A DNA stretch of 64,000 nt from Amycolatopsis orientalis DSM 40040 = KCTC 9412 (GCF_000478275.1 NZ_ASJB01000080.1:62001-126000); one strand, 5' to 3'. Counted from the first letter of the stretch, positions 1-9,583 are shown. Notes: generated by a model from the letters alone, not told the origin. Numbers and translations: made by a program.

Positions 1-101
1 TCGCCGACTACGTCGAATCCGACGACCCGTCCTTCTTCGCCGCCGATGAGATCGTGGCCCCGCCGGTGATCGGCGACTGGAAGAACAAGGACTGGAAGTG
101 A
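1..101 (+). CDS. C-terminal end of a PPE-like T7SS-associated protein (partial)
   Basis: Only the last 32 codons are inside the window; the gene starts upstream. The tail reads through a short acidic stretch to APPVIGDWKNKDWK and stops at 99-101. The pattern Y-x-E-x-DP-x-x-F-x-x-D-x-x-x-APPVIG is almost the same as the C-terminus of the PPE-like protein at 41240-42700, which ends APPVIGE, so I infer a paralogue. Its TGA overlaps the GTG start of the EspC-like gene (GTGA), so the two are translationally coupled. The body of the protein is not visible, so the PPE assignment rests on the tail and the context. Confidence 0.6.
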   Translation, partial: ADYVESDDPSFFAADEIVAPPVIGDWKNKDWK

Positions 102-427
102 CGGCTTCGTTCGAGGTCGATCCCGACGACCTGACCGCGCACGCGAGCCATCTCGAAGGGCTCGTGGACCGGCTGAACACCGCGCACGGCGCCACGGGTT
201 CGGCGATGTCGGCGGACGCGTACGGTCTGCTGTGCGCGTTCCTGCCGCCGATCGTCAACCCGACCGGCGAACGCGCGGCCGAGGCGATCAAGGCGGCCGC
301 GGAAGGGATCCAGACGACGGCGGACAACATCCGCACCGCCGCGAAGTCCTATGTGGACGGTGACACGACCAACGCGGAACCGTTCCAGGCGGACTTCAAG
401 GCATTGGACATCGGAGGAAAGCAGTGA
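98..427 (+). CDS. EspC-like type VII secretion protein
   Basis: 109 aa, all-helical, no signal peptide, matching the size and character of the ESX EspC/ESAT-6-like excreted family. It begins with F-x-V-x-x-x-x-L-T-A-H-A, continues as a helix-turn-helix hairpin, and ends with a T-A-x-x-Y-x-D segment typical of these actinobacterial proteins. The same signature makes up the N-terminus of the protein at 50549-52039. The gene starts with GTG overlapping the previous stop, and its own end overlaps the YbaB gene by 4 bp, so it sits in a tight operon with a YbaB protein and a WXG-RHS toxin. I infer that it is a secretion partner or chaperone of the toxin; family membership is by pattern only. Confidence 0.72.
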   Translation: MTASFEVDPDDLTAHASHLEGLVDRLNTAHGATGSAMSADAYGLLCAFLPPIVNPTGERAAEAIKAAAEGIQTTADNIRTAAKSYVDGDTTNAEPFQADFKALDIGGKQ

Positions 428-945
428 CCGGCGCGAACGGGCTCGGGGAGCTCATGCGGGACCCCGACGAGGCTCAGCGCAAGCTGGACCAATGGGCCGA
501 GGGGCTGCAGAACAAGGCCGAACGGTACGCGGCCGCCCAGGAGCGGACGGAGCAGCTGCGACTGACCGCGTCCAGCCAGGACGGTGCCGTCAAGGTCACC
601 GTCGGCGCGGACGGTGGCGTGACCGACCTCGAATTCGGTGGCAAGGCCAGGACGTACCCGCTGGCGGAGCTGTCCCGGCAGATCCTCCAGACCATGCACC
701 AGGCGCAGGCCGGGATCGCGAACCAGGTCGCCGAGGTCATGCAGGAAACGCTCGGCGACGAGGACCAGGAGACCCGGTCGCTGATGATCGGCACCCTGCG
801 CAGCCGCTTCCCCGAGATCGAAGAGGAAGAGCCGCCGGCGAGCACTCCGCCGCCGTCGTCGTCCACCGACGCCCCGCCACCGCCGCACACTCCTCGCGAG
901 AAGCGCCACGAAGCCCCCGAGGACGAGGGCAATTCGCCCTGGTGA
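424..945 (+). CDS. YbaB/EbfC family protein of a T7SS toxin operon
   Basis: 173 aa. Residues 1-60 are a charged helix; residues about 55-110 form the YbaB-like beta core (SQDGAVKVTVGADGGVTDLEF) followed by a long amphipathic helix; the last 40 residues are a Pro/Ser-rich acidic tail. Classical YbaB proteins are about 100-aa dimeric nucleoid-associated proteins. This longer type recurs in actinobacterial T7SS substrate operons, where its role is unknown. It starts GTGA-coupled to the EspC-like gene and precedes the RHS toxin gene by 33 bp. A second copy sits at 50067-50552 in an equivalent cluster, which argues for a function tied to these exported proteins rather than general chromatin binding. 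Confidence 0.75.
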   Translation: MTGANGLGELMRDPDEAQRKLDQWAEGLQNKAERYAAAQERTEQLRLTASSQDGAVKVTVGADGGVTDLEFGGKARTYPLAELSRQILQTMHQAQAGIANQVAEVMQETLGDEDQETRSLMIGTLRSRFPEIEEEEPPASTPPPSSSTDAPPPPHTPREKRHEAPEDEGNSPW

Positions 946-978
946 GTCCGTCGTCCCTGAATCGCGAAGAAGGTCCTT

Positions 979-3900
979 GTGGGTAACCCGCTGGTCGCCG
1001 AGGTAAAAGACTCGACGAAGGCGTACACCGGCTCGTCATTGCTGGAGTCGGCGTTCGATCTGAAATCGGCCATCGAAAGCGGCGACTGGGCGTCGGTGGC
1101 GCTGGGCGCGGTCGGGACCGCGCTCGACGCGTTGTCGATGGCGATGGACCCCTTCGGCGCGATCCTCGCGAACGGCGTCGGCTGGCTGATGGAGCACGTC
1201 GGCCCGCTCAAGGAGGCGCTCGACGCGCTCACCGGCAACGCCGACGAGATCGCCGCGAACGCCGAGACCTGGAAGAACATCGCGACCGAACTCGGCGAGG
1301 TCGGCGCGGATCTGGCCGGGATGGTCTCCGCCGACCTGCAGAGCTGGACCGGTGTCGCGGCCGACTCCTACCGCGGCCGGGCCAAGGACACGGTCACGCT
1401 GCTGGACGCGGCGAAGGCGGGTTGTGAAGGCGCCTCCAGCGGAGTGAAGACGGCGGGCGAGGTCGTCGCCGCCGTACGCGCGCTGGTGCGCGACATCATC
1501 GCCGAGCTGATCGGGCACATGATCAGCTGGGCGCTGCAGGTGCTGTTCACCCTCGGCATCGGGCTGACCTGGGTGGTCCCGCAGGTGGTCAACGCCGTGG
1601 CGAAGACCGCGAGCAAGATCGCGAACCTGACGAAGAAGACGGTCAAGGCGCTGCAGGCGCTGATGCCGCTGCTGAAGCGGGCGGACGACCTGTTCGCCGA
1701 CGCCGCCAAGGCGCTGAAGAAACTGCAGCCGGGCAAGGGCGCGCCCTCGCCCAAGCCGAACAAGCTGGACGAAGGCACCACGCCGAAGGGCGGCCCCGAC
1801 GGTCCGAAGGGCGGCGGTGACGGCACGACACCGTCCGGCTCGCCGCCGCCGAAACACGATCCGCCGCCGCCCCCGCCGAAGTCGGATCCGCCGCCACCGC
1901 CGAAGAACGAGACACCGGACGGATCGACCACGCCGTCGGGCTCGCCGCCCCCGCCGCCCAAGGACCGCGGCGCCCCGAAAGCCGAGGGCGACAACCGGAT
2001 CAAGGACAAGAACAACGATCCGGGGAATGCCGTCCCGCCCAAGAACCGCAACGACTGCGGCGACCCGATCGACGTCGCGACCGGCTCGATGATGCTGACG
2101 CAGGACGACGTCGTGTTCGCCGGGGTCCTGCCGATGACCCTTTCGCGGACGCATCTCTCGTCTTATGGGCTCGGCCGGTTCTTCGGCACCTCCTGGGCGT
2201 CCACTGTGGACCAGCGGATCGAGGTCGAGGACGACGGGTTGCATCTCGCGCTCGCCGACGGTTCACTGCTGACCTATCCCATCCCGGTTTCCGAAGCCCC
2301 GGTCTATCCGGCCTTCGGTCAGCGTCTCCCGCTGTCCAAAGTGGACGATGGTTACGTCGTGACCACTCCGGACGGTGTGCTGCTCTTCTCCGGAACCGGG
2401 GACACGCTTCCGCTGCGCGCCATCGCCGACGGCGACGGACACCGGATCTTCGTGCACTACGACGACAACGGCGTCCCCCGCGAGCTGGCGCACACCGCGG
2501 GATACCGCCTGCGCATCGAGTCGAAGGACGGCCTCATCACCGCGCTTCGGCTGCCCGAAGCGGAAACCGCGCTCCAGACCTACCGGTACGACGAGCGCCG
2601 CCGTCTGGTCGAGATCACCGACGCGGCCGGGATGCCCCTGCGGTTCACCTACGACCCCGCGGGCCGGATCGTGCGCTGGGAGGACGTCAACGGCCGCTGG
2701 TACCGGTACGGTTTCGACTCCGAAGGCCGCGTCGTGCGCGCACAGGGCACCGACGGTGTCCTCGACGTCGACATCGAGTACGACCGGGAGAACCTGGTCA
2801 CCTCGGTCACCAACTCGCTCGGGCACGTCACCCGCTACCAGCTCGACGAGCTGCACCGGGTCGTCGCGGAGACCGACCCGCTGGGCAACACCACCCGCTA
2901 CGAACTCGACCGCTTCGGCAAACTGCTCAGCCGCACCGACGCCTTGAGCCGCACGACACGCTGGGAAACCGACGACGAGGGCAACGTCGTCGCCGTGACC
3001 CAGCCGGACGGTGCCCGCGCGCTCGCGGAGTACTCCGGGCTCAACCGGTGGACCAGCATGACCGGACCGGACGGCGCGATCTGGCGCCGCGAGTACGACG
3101 AGCGCGGGAAGCTCGTCCGCACCACGGATCCGACCGGCGCCACCACCACCTACGGCTACGACGAGGCGGGCAACGTCGCGGTCGTGACCGACGCGCTCGG
3201 CGGCGTCACGCTGATCGAGTCCAACGCGGCCGGGCTGCCGGTCGCCGTCACCGACCCGCTCGGCGGGGTCACGCGGTACACCTACGACGAGTTCGGGCAG
3301 ACCACCTCGATCACCGACCCGCTCGGCGGTGTCACCCGGACGAAGTGGGACGGCTTCGGCGAGATCGCCGAGCAGATCGACCCCGACGGCTCCGTATGGC
3401 GCTGGAACCGCACCACCGAGGGATATCTGGACGAAGCCGTGGACGCCCGCGGGCTCACGGTGCGCACCGAGTACTCGCAGTTCGACCTGCCCACCGCCGA
3501 AATCGGCCCGGACGGCGATCGACTGTCCTATGTGTACGACACCGAGCTGCGGCTGGTGGCGGTCACCAACGAACACGGCCTTTCCTGGCGCTACGAATAC
3601 GATCCCGCCGGGAACCTGATCAGCGAGACCGATTTCAACGGCCGCACCACCCGCTACGGCTACGACGCGGCCGGGCAGCTGGTGCTGCGCGCCAACGGTC
3701 TCGGTCAGACGGTCGCCATCGAGCACGACGCGCTCGGCCGGGTCGTCGGCCGCCGGGCGGGCGACGACGTCGCCACGTTCACCTACGACGCGGCCGACCG
3801 GATGACCTCGGCGCGCAACGCGCATTCCGAAGTCACCATCGCCTACGACGCGCTGGGCCGGGTTGTCGCGGAGTCGCTCAACGGCCGGGTCGTCCGCTCG

Positions 3901-5955
3901 GAGTACGACGCCATCGGCCGCCGCATCGCGCGGCGCACCCCGTCGGGCTCCGAGTCGTTCTTCGCCTACGACGCCGCGAACCGCCCCGTCGCGCTGCGGA
4001 CCGCCGGACGTACCGTGCGCTTCGAGTACGACGCCTCGGGCCGTGAAGTGCTGCGACGCCTCGACGGCACGCCGGTGGAGCTGCGCCAGGGCTGGGACGC
4101 CGCCGACAGGCTGACCTCGCAGACCGTGTCCGGCGGGCGGGGAGTCGTCCAGCATCGCGAGTACGGCTACCTGCGGGACGGGCTCGTCTCGTCGATCTCG
4201 GACCTGCTTTCCGGGCCGCGTTCGCTGAAGCTCGACCGCGCGGGCCGCGTCGTCGACATCCAGGGGCAGGGCTGGCGGGAAAGCTACGGCTACAACCTTT
4301 CCGGCGCGATCACGCAGGCGGGCTGGCCGGGCGCGGATCCCGCCGTCGGGCCGCGGCACTACCAGGGCACCCTGATGACCGGCGCCGGGCAGACGTCGTA
4401 CCTGCACGACAGCGAAGGCCGCACGATCGCCCGCCGCAAAGCCGGCCGGGACTGGACCTACCAGTGGAACTCCGACGACCGGCTGACCGGCGTCGTCACC
4501 CCCGACGGCGAGCGGTGGCTCTACCACTACGACGCGCTCGGACGGCGGATCGCCAAACAGCATCTCGACACCCAGGGCCGGATCCTCGAACAGATCGACT
4601 TCACCTGGGACGGCGCGAATCTCGCCGAGGAGATCCGGGGCGGCACCGTCATCGCCTGGGACTGGGAGCCCGGCACGGACCGGCGGCCGATCACCCAGAT
4701 CGAACGCACCGCCGGGCACGACGTCCGTTTCCACGCCATCGTGACCGATGTCGTCGGCTCGCCCAGCGAACTGCTCGACGAATCGGGCAACGTCGCCTGG
4801 CATCTGCACACCTCGTTGTGGGGCAAGGTGCTTTCGCCACCGGGGCAGGCGTACACGCCGTTGCGCTTCCCTGGTCAGTACCACGACCCGGAAACGGGAC
4901 TGCACTACAACTTCAAGCGCTACTACGACCCGGACACCGGGCGGTACCTCTCGCACGACCCGCTCGGTCTCGAACCGGCGTCGGACTCGCTGGCCTACGT
5001 CGGCAACCCGACCGACATGATCGACCCGCTGGGGCTGGCGCCCACGAAACCGCAGAAGGGCACTTGCGGCAAGGGCCGGGCAGGCGGCGGCAAGACGAAG
5101 TCCCCCGGCAACCGCGTCACCAAGCCGAAACCGACGCCGGGGCCGAAGAAGCCGCGGCGCCCGCCGCAGAGCTACCTCGACGGCACGCACGGCGCGAAGA
5201 CCCGTGAGCAGAACCGGCTCACGGCGAAGTACGACAACGACCTCAAGAACGACGGCCGGGAGAAGGTCTCCGGCGACTCCCACGAGTCCGAGCATCCGAT
5301 CCCCTACGAGGCGATCGGCCGCGGCAGTGGCGGCGCGCGGGGTGCGAGCCACGAGCAGAAGGACCTGGAAAACCACGCTTGGGCGTATCAGGAGGCCAAA
5401 CCCGCGCACAAGTCGCACATCGGCACCGGCATGAAGGGCGACCAGGACCTGACGGAAGGTTCGAAGGACCCGAGCGCCTTCAAGAACAGCCAGGCTTATC
5501 GCGACTCGGAGCGCAACGCGCTGGAGAACGGTGACCCGAACACGGCGATCCAGCTCAACCAGCTCGACTACGCCTTCCGTGACGGGTTCAAGAACACCAA
5601 CAACACCCTCGACGGCAAGATCGCGGACGACTCGTATCACAAGATGATCGACGACGCGCACGCCAGCGGTAAGGGCCTCACGTATTCGACCGGGCCCGGT
5701 ACGTCCACGACCACCCCGCCGTTGAGCAGCCACGACGTCAAGGAACTGCACATGACCCGGGACACCATCCGGGACGGCGAGTGGCCCGAGGAGATGAAGC
5801 GGCAGAACCGCGAGACCTACGAACAAGAAGTCGATCGGATCCACGAAGAGACGTACAAGAAGCCGACCAAGGAGGACTGGGAAAAGCTGGAAGCCGGGGG
5901 CTTCGGGCCGCTCGACACCGGCAAGAAGGACCCCAACGCGATGGACGTCGACTGA
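979..5955 (+). CDS. WXG-RHS polymorphic toxin with unassigned C-terminal domain
   Basis: 1658 aa. Residues 1-250 are a WXG100-like T7SS targeting region (SWTGVAADSYRGR near 120, then a hydrophobic helix pair), followed by a Pro/Lys/Gly-rich linker at about 255-350. A DUF6531-type start follows (NDCGDPIDVATGSMM), then about 900 residues of YD/RHS repeats and the RHS core ending near 1350 at DPLGL, where such toxins are cleaved. The C-terminal about 300 residues are the toxin tip; they contain HESEHPIPYE near 1435 and a very charged end. The His/Glu cluster is compatible with a nuclease, but I do not recognise the family. GTG start after GAAGG. No candidate immunity gene follows: the next gene is convergent and encodes a diguanylate cyclase. 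Confidence 0.88.
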   Translation: MGNPLVAEVKDSTKAYTGSSLLESAFDLKSAIESGDWASVALGAVGTALDALSMAMDPFGAILANGVGWLMEHVGPLKEALDALTGNADEIAANAETWKNIATELGEVGADLAGMVSADLQSWTGVAADSYRGRAKDTVTLLDAAKAGCEGASSGVKTAGEVVAAVRALVRDIIAELIGHMISWALQVLFTLGIGLTWVVPQVVNAVAKTASKIANLTKKTVKALQALMPLLKRADDLFADAAKALKKLQPGKGAPSPKPNKLDEGTTPKGGPDGPKGGGDGTTPSGSPPPKHDPPPPPPKSDPPPPPKNETPDGSTTPSGSPPPPPKDRGAPKAEGDNRIKDKNNDPGNAVPPKNRNDCGDPIDVATGSMMLTQDDVVFAGVLPMTLSRTHLSSYGLGRFFGTSWASTVDQRIEVEDDGLHLALADGSLLTYPIPVSEAPVYPAFGQRLPLSKVDDGYVVTTPDGVLLFSGTGDTLPLRAIADGDGHRIFVHYDDNGVPRELAHTAGYRLRIESKDGLITALRLPEAETALQTYRYDERRRLVEITDAAGMPLRFTYDPAGRIVRWEDVNGRWYRYGFDSEGRVVRAQGTDGVLDVDIEYDRENLVTSVTNSLGHVTRYQLDELHRVVAETDPLGNTTRYELDRFGKLLSRTDALSRTTRWETDDEGNVVAVTQPDGARALAEYSGLNRWTSMTGPDGAIWRREYDERGKLVRTTDPTGATTTYGYDEAGNVAVVTDALGGVTLIESNAAGLPVAVTDPLGGVTRYTYDEFGQTTSITDPLGGVTRTKWDGFGEIAEQIDPDGSVWRWNRTTEGYLDEAVDARGLTVRTEYSQFDLPTAEIGPDGDRLSYVYDTELRLVAVTNEHGLSWRYEYDPAGNLISETDFNGRTTRYGYDAAGQLVLRANGLGQTVAIEHDALGRVVGRRAGDDVATFTYDAADRMTSARNAHSEVTIAYDALGRVVAESLNGRVVRSEYDAIGRRIARRTPSGSESFFAYDAANRPVALRTAGRTVRFEYDASGREVLRRLDGTPVELRQGWDAADRLTSQTVSGGRGVVQHREYGYLRDGLVSSISDLLSGPRSLKLDRAGRVVDIQGQGWRESYGYNLSGAITQAGWPGADPAVGPRHYQGTLMTGAGQTSYLHDSEGRTIARRKAGRDWTYQWNSDDRLTGVVTPDGERWLYHYDALGRRIAKQHLDTQGRILEQIDFTWDGANLAEEIRGGTVIAWDWEPGTDRRPITQIERTAGHDVRFHAIVTDVVGSPSELLDESGNVAWHLHTSLWGKVLSPPGQAYTPLRFPGQYHDPETGLHYNFKRYYDPDTGRYLSHDPLGLEPASDSLAYVGNPTDMIDPLGLAPTKPQKGTCGKGRAGGGKTKSPGNRVTKPKPTPGPKKPRRPPQSYLDGTHGAKTREQNRLTAKYDNDLKNDGREKVSGDSHESEHPIPYEAIGRGSGGARGASHEQKDLENHAWAYQEAKPAHKSHIGTGMKGDQDLTEGSKDPSAFKNSQAYRDSERNALENGDPNTAIQLNQLDYAFRDGFKNTNNTLDGKIADDSYHKMIDDAHASGKGLTYSTGPGTSTTTPPLSSHDVKELHMTRDTIRDGEWPEEMKRQNRETYEQEVDRIHEETYKKPTKEDWEKLEAGGFGPLDTGKKDPNAMDVD

Positions 5956-5960
5956 CCGGT

Positions 5961-6024
5961 CGCGTTTCGTCCTCTGGATGCGGTACTTGCGCGCGCAAGG
6001 AACGCATCCAGAGGACTAAATGCG
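5961..6024. repeat. Long palindrome between convergent genes (CCTCTGGATGCG family)
   Basis: The outer arms 5969-5982 and 6003-6016 are perfect 14-base inverted copies (GTCCTCTGGATGCG). Inside them lies a second 14-bp palindrome at 5986-5999. The arms extend outward to 5961 and 6024 with one mismatch and one G-T pair. It fills most of the 75-bp gap between the stops of the RHS toxin and the diguanylate cyclase. It can fold on either strand, so a bidirectional terminator is the simplest reading, although there is no U tract. A half copy lies at 53359-53381. Confidence 0.85.
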
Positions 6025-6030
6025 GCACCC

Positions 6031-7320
6031 TCAGGCGGCGGCGAGCGACACGACGCGGTTCCGGCCGTTGTGCTTCGCCTGGTAGAGCGCGGAGTCGGCG
6101 ACGTGCAGCAGCCGCTCCAGGACGGTCCCGCCGGACGGGTAGACCGCGACACCGATCGAGACCGAAAGCCCGCGCACGGTGCGCGGTCCCGAAGCCGTCG
6201 CGACTTCGACCTCGATGTCCATCACCGCCCGCCGGACCCGTTCGGCCACGGGGATCACCTCGGTCTCCGTCGCCCCGGGCAGCAGCACGACGAACTCTTC
6301 GCCGCCGAAACGCCCGACGGAGTCGTAATCGCGGACGTGTTCGGTGATCGTCTCCGCGACCACCTTGAGCACGACGTCGCCCGCGAGATGGCCGTAGACA
6401 TCGTTGACCTGCTTGAAGTGGTCGAGGTCGAGCATCAGCACGCCGAGTTTGCTCTTGGTCCTGGCCGCCGACGAAAGCTCCCGCTCGCTCAGCAGATGCC
6501 ACGCGTGCGCGTTGAGCACCCCAGTCTTGCCGTCGATGTTCGCCGCGATCTCCAGTTGCCGCACCAGCACACTGCGGTGCAGCACCAGCACCGGCAGCAG
6601 GACGAACGGGACGAGCGCGGGCGCGTGCACGATGCACAGCGCGGTCGAGGCCCCGAGTACCAGCGTGGTGACTTCCAGCAGGTTGTCGTCGCCGGTCCCG
6701 AACAACGACCTCAGCGACCGCCCGCCGGTGTGCAAGTAGACCGAAAGCGCCACGATGAACGCGTTGGCCACCGTGAACACGGCCGCCGCCTCGACGATCC
6801 GCAGCGACCCGGTGAATCCGGCCGGCAGTCCGTTCCAGCCGGCGACGATGACCCCCGCGGCCAGGCAGGAGAGCACGATCGCCGCCGCGCAGTACACCAC
6901 GCGGTAGGCCGGGCGGTGGCTCATCCCCCGCCACACCCGGAGCCAAAGATGCAGGTAGATGGCCAGGCCAAGGGTGACGGCGAGGCCGGGTGGCAGGACG
7001 AGTACCCCCGCGAACGTCCACACCGAGGTCATGTTGATATGTGGCCGGTCACAGAGGGTACGTCGTAAACGTTCCACCGAACGGGAAAGCTCGGCCTGGA
7101 CGAACGCGAGGCCGAGCAGTGATCCAAAGCGGACTAATTCCGTGTTCTCATAGTTCGACCAGAGCAGCGCGATGACCGCGACCGCCGCCGCAAGTCCTTC
7201 CACGACAAGAAAAACCGCAGGTACGCCACGTGGTCCGGACCATAACTCCCACTGTCCGACCCAGGCTCTCAGACGTGTACCGGCCCCTTCTCCGGCGAGT
7301 TCCGTATCCCCCATAATCAT
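6031..7320 (-). CDS. Membrane-bound diguanylate cyclase (GGDEF protein)
   Basis: About 429 aa. The N-terminal about 240 residues hold seven or so hydrophobic helices. The C-terminal about 170 residues are a GGDEF domain, with the active-site GGEEF intact near residue 337 and an upstream RDYD that fits the RxxD inhibitory site. It should condense two GTP to cyclic di-GMP and be subject to product inhibition. No EAL domain is fused. The start is chosen at the ATG at 7320 because an AGGGGG ribosome-binding site lies about 10 bases upstream; a GTG at 7326 is nearly as good, and an ORF extension to 7389 has no such site. It is convergent with the RHS toxin and otherwise monocistronic. Confidence 0.9.
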   Translation of the reverse strand: MIMGDTELAGEGAGTRLRAWVGQWELWSGPRGVPAVFLVVEGLAAAVAVIALLWSNYENTELVRFGSLLGLAFVQAELSRSVERLRRTLCDRPHINMTSVWTFAGVLVLPPGLAVTLGLAIYLHLWLRVWRGMSHRPAYRVVYCAAAIVLSCLAAGVIVAGWNGLPAGFTGSLRIVEAAAVFTVANAFIVALSVYLHTGGRSLRSLFGTGDDNLLEVTTLVLGASTALCIVHAPALVPFVLLPVLVLHRSVLVRQLEIAANIDGKTGVLNAHAWHLLSERELSSAARTKSKLGVLMLDLDHFKQVNDVYGHLAGDVVLKVVAETITEHVRDYDSVGRFGGEEFVVLLPGATETEVIPVAERVRRAVMDIEVEVATASGPRTVRGLSVSIGVAVYPSGGTVLERLLHVADSALYQAKHNGRNRVVSLAAA

Positions 7321-7461
7321 CGTCACCGGTCCCCCTTCCGTACGTATTTCAATGTATCCGAGGTAGTACTGAGGGTGGTTCGAGTTCAATTCCGGAACAC
7401 ACAGATGGAGCAGTGGGAGGGAGGATCATCATGAACGGTCGCGAGGACTGATCCCATCGAT

Positions 7462-8724
7462 TCAGCCGGTCCGGCTCCCGGCCGGGAGCCACATATCGGG
7501 GCCGGTGGCGATGGCGCGTTTCCACGCCATCGCCATCGGGCCCGCCGAGGCGACGGCGACCACCGCGGCCACGCCGACGGCCACGAACGGACCGGTCAGC
7601 TGGGCCAATCCACCCGCCAGCATGATCCCGATCCCTTGTACCGTCACCAAACTCGTCGAGGTCAGGCCCATCACCTGCGCCCGGACGCCGTCCGGCACGG
7701 CGCGGGCCATCAACGCGACGGCCTGCAGGTGGTACGGCGCCGCACAGGCCCCGCTCAGCCCGATCAACGCGAGGCAGACCGGCAGCGGAGGGCGGAAGAA
7801 GACGAACAGCAAAGGAACGACGGATGCGATGGCGAGAATGCCGACGATACGTGTTTTCCGTCGTGCCGGAACCCATTTCGTGAAAATCCACGATCCAATT
7901 ACCGAACCGACCGGATCGGCCGCGAGAATGAGGCCGACCGCGAAACTCCCGGCCCCGAGTCCCTCGGCGAGCGGCGCCGCGAGCCCTTCCGGCGCGATGG
8001 CGAATCCGGCGAGCATCTTCAGCCCGAACAGGACGCGGATTCTCTTGCCACGCCACAGTTCCCGGGCCCCTTCACCACTGAAAGCCCGTGCCAGCCTGCT
8101 TTTCACCGAGGATTCCGTGACGGCGGGCGTCCGGCGACGGACCCCTGTGGACACGAGCAGCGCCGAGACCACAAAGGTCACCGCGTCGATCACCAGTCCC
8201 CCCTGGGGTTTCACCAGGCCGATGACCAGTCCGCCACCGCCGAAACCCGCCAGCTGTGCCGTTTGGATGGTGATCGTGCGGACCGCGAGACCGGCGACGT
8301 AGCGCTCTCCCGAGAGGACATCAGGGAGCAACGCGAGCTGCGCCGCCCGGAACGGTCCGCCCGCCATGGTCAGGACCACCAGCAACCCGGCCAGTACCGG
8401 CAACGGCGTCCCCGGTACGGCCATCAACGCCGCGAGCGCCGCGCGCAGCAGATCGCAGACGATCATCACCGTCCGCCGCGAATACCGGTCGGCCAGTCCG
8501 GCGAACAGGGTGCCGCCGATCAGCGTCGGCAGGTACGTCAGCCCGTAGGTGAGCCCGGTCAGCCCCGCCGACGCCGTCCTTTCCCAGACCAGCACCGACA
8601 ACGCGACCCTGGCCAGCTGGTCACCGGCCTGCGAAAGCGCTTCGGCCGCCCACAACGCCCGGAACTCGCCCACCGCGAAAGCGGCCTTGAACGTGGTGCC
8701 CCGAGCGGAATCCCCCTTTTCCAT
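7462..8724 (-). CDS. Major facilitator superfamily transporter
   Basis: About 420 aa with 12 predicted membrane helices. The loop between helices 2 and 3 reads GLADRYSRRTVMI, the classic MFS G-x-L-x-D-R-x-G-R-R signature. Overall it resembles the EntS/MFS_3 drug or siderophore exporter group; the substrate cannot be told from the sequence. The ATG at 8724 is preceded by GGGGAGGGG at proper spacing, which favours it over the ATG at 8745. Its neighbour upstream is the amidotransferase-like gene on the same strand (gap about 70 bp), so the two could share a transcript. Confidence 0.88.
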   Translation of the reverse strand: MEKGDSARGTTFKAAFAVGEFRALWAAEALSQAGDQLARVALSVLVWERTASAGLTGLTYGLTYLPTLIGGTLFAGLADRYSRRTVMIVCDLLRAALAALMAVPGTPLPVLAGLLVVLTMAGGPFRAAQLALLPDVLSGERYVAGLAVRTITIQTAQLAGFGGGGLVIGLVKPQGGLVIDAVTFVVSALLVSTGVRRRTPAVTESSVKSRLARAFSGEGARELWRGKRIRVLFGLKMLAGFAIAPEGLAAPLAEGLGAGSFAVGLILAADPVGSVIGSWIFTKWVPARRKTRIVGILAIASVVPLLFVFFRPPLPVCLALIGLSGACAAPYHLQAVALMARAVPDGVRAQVMGLTSTSLVTVQGIGIMLAGGLAQLTGPFVAVGVAAVVAVASAGPMAMAWKRAIATGPDMWLPAGSRTG

Positions 8725-8796
8725 GAGCCCCTCCCCCTGGCTCACGGTAGTCGATCACTTCCACTGTGTCAGCGGCCATCCGGCCCACGACTTCGG

Positions 8797-9513
8797 TCAG
8801 TGTCCACTGTGGATGGACAGGTTCGCGTGGGCGACGGCGGCGCGGGCGAACGCCTGGACGACGGGATGCGGCCGGGTTCCGTCACCGGCGAGTTCCGGCT
8901 GGAACAGCGTGGCCAGGAAGAACGGATGGTCCGGCAGTTCCGCGATCCGCGCGTCGCCATCGCCGTCGAACCCGCTGAAGACGAGACCGTGCGCCACCAG
9001 TGTTTCCAGGTGCCGGGAGTCGAGACCGTACGAACAGTGGTAGCGCTCGACGGACCGCTCGGCCCCGAGGATCCGCGCCGCCAGCGTGCCCCGCGTGACG
9101 TCGACGGCACCCTCGTGCCCGACGAGCGAACACGCCAGCGGGACGATCAACCGCTCGTCCGCGTCCGGCGCGTTCTCCGCGTGCCCGATTCCGCCGAGCC
9201 CGCAGACGTTCCGTGCGAATTCCAGCAGGGCGTGCTGGAAACCGGCGCAGGTGCCGAGGAACGGGACGCCGTTCTCCCTGGCGGCGCGCACGGTGTCCAC
9301 CGCGCCCGCTTCGGACCGGTAAGGACTGCCGGGTACCAGCCAGACGGCGTCGAAGCCGGTGAGGTCACCGACGGCGTCCGTCGGGATCCAGTAGGCGTCG
9401 AGTTCGAGGCCGTCTCGTTCGGCGAGGCGTTCGAAGAGCTTCGGGATGCGGACGTGGGAGCGGACGCCGTCCGAACGGTCGCCGACCAGGGCGACGCGGG
9501 CTGTCTGTGTCAT
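8797..9513 (-). CDS. Stand-alone CTP synthase-like glutamine amidotransferase domain protein
   Basis: 238 aa, a single class I amidotransferase-like fold without the synthetase half of CTP synthase. The nucleophile elbow is present as LGTCAGFQ (Cys near residue 91). The C-terminal catalytic motif, normally F-H-P-E in CTP synthase, reads FQPE, so the catalytic His is Gln (codon CAG). This fits a group sometimes annotated as CTP synthase C-terminal region-related proteins, whose activity is not established. It is divergent from a LysR regulator gene 70 bp away, a layout typical of a regulator and its target. Glutaminase activity is doubtful; another cysteine-based reaction is possible. Confidence 0.78.
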   Translation of the reverse strand: MTQTARVALVGDRSDGVRSHVRIPKLFERLAERDGLELDAYWIPTDAVGDLTGFDAVWLVPGSPYRSEAGAVDTVRAARENGVPFLGTCAGFQHALLEFARNVCGLGGIGHAENAPDADERLIVPLACSLVGHEGAVDVTRGTLAARILGAERSVERYHCSYGLDSRHLETLVAHGLVFSGFDGDGDARIAELPDHPFFLATLFQPELAGDGTRPHPVVQAFARAAVAHANLSIHSGH

Positions 9514-9583
9514 GCGGCCATCCTGACCCGGAGAGCGAGTTCAGCACCAACGATGATTCATGCACTTTCCATAAGCGATACTG

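Noticed and set aside
2263..5844. Long minus-strand open frame (1193 codons) inside the RHS toxin gene
   Set aside because: High G+C gives long antisense frames; the sense frame has clear RHS repeats and a proper start, the antisense has no recognisable domain.
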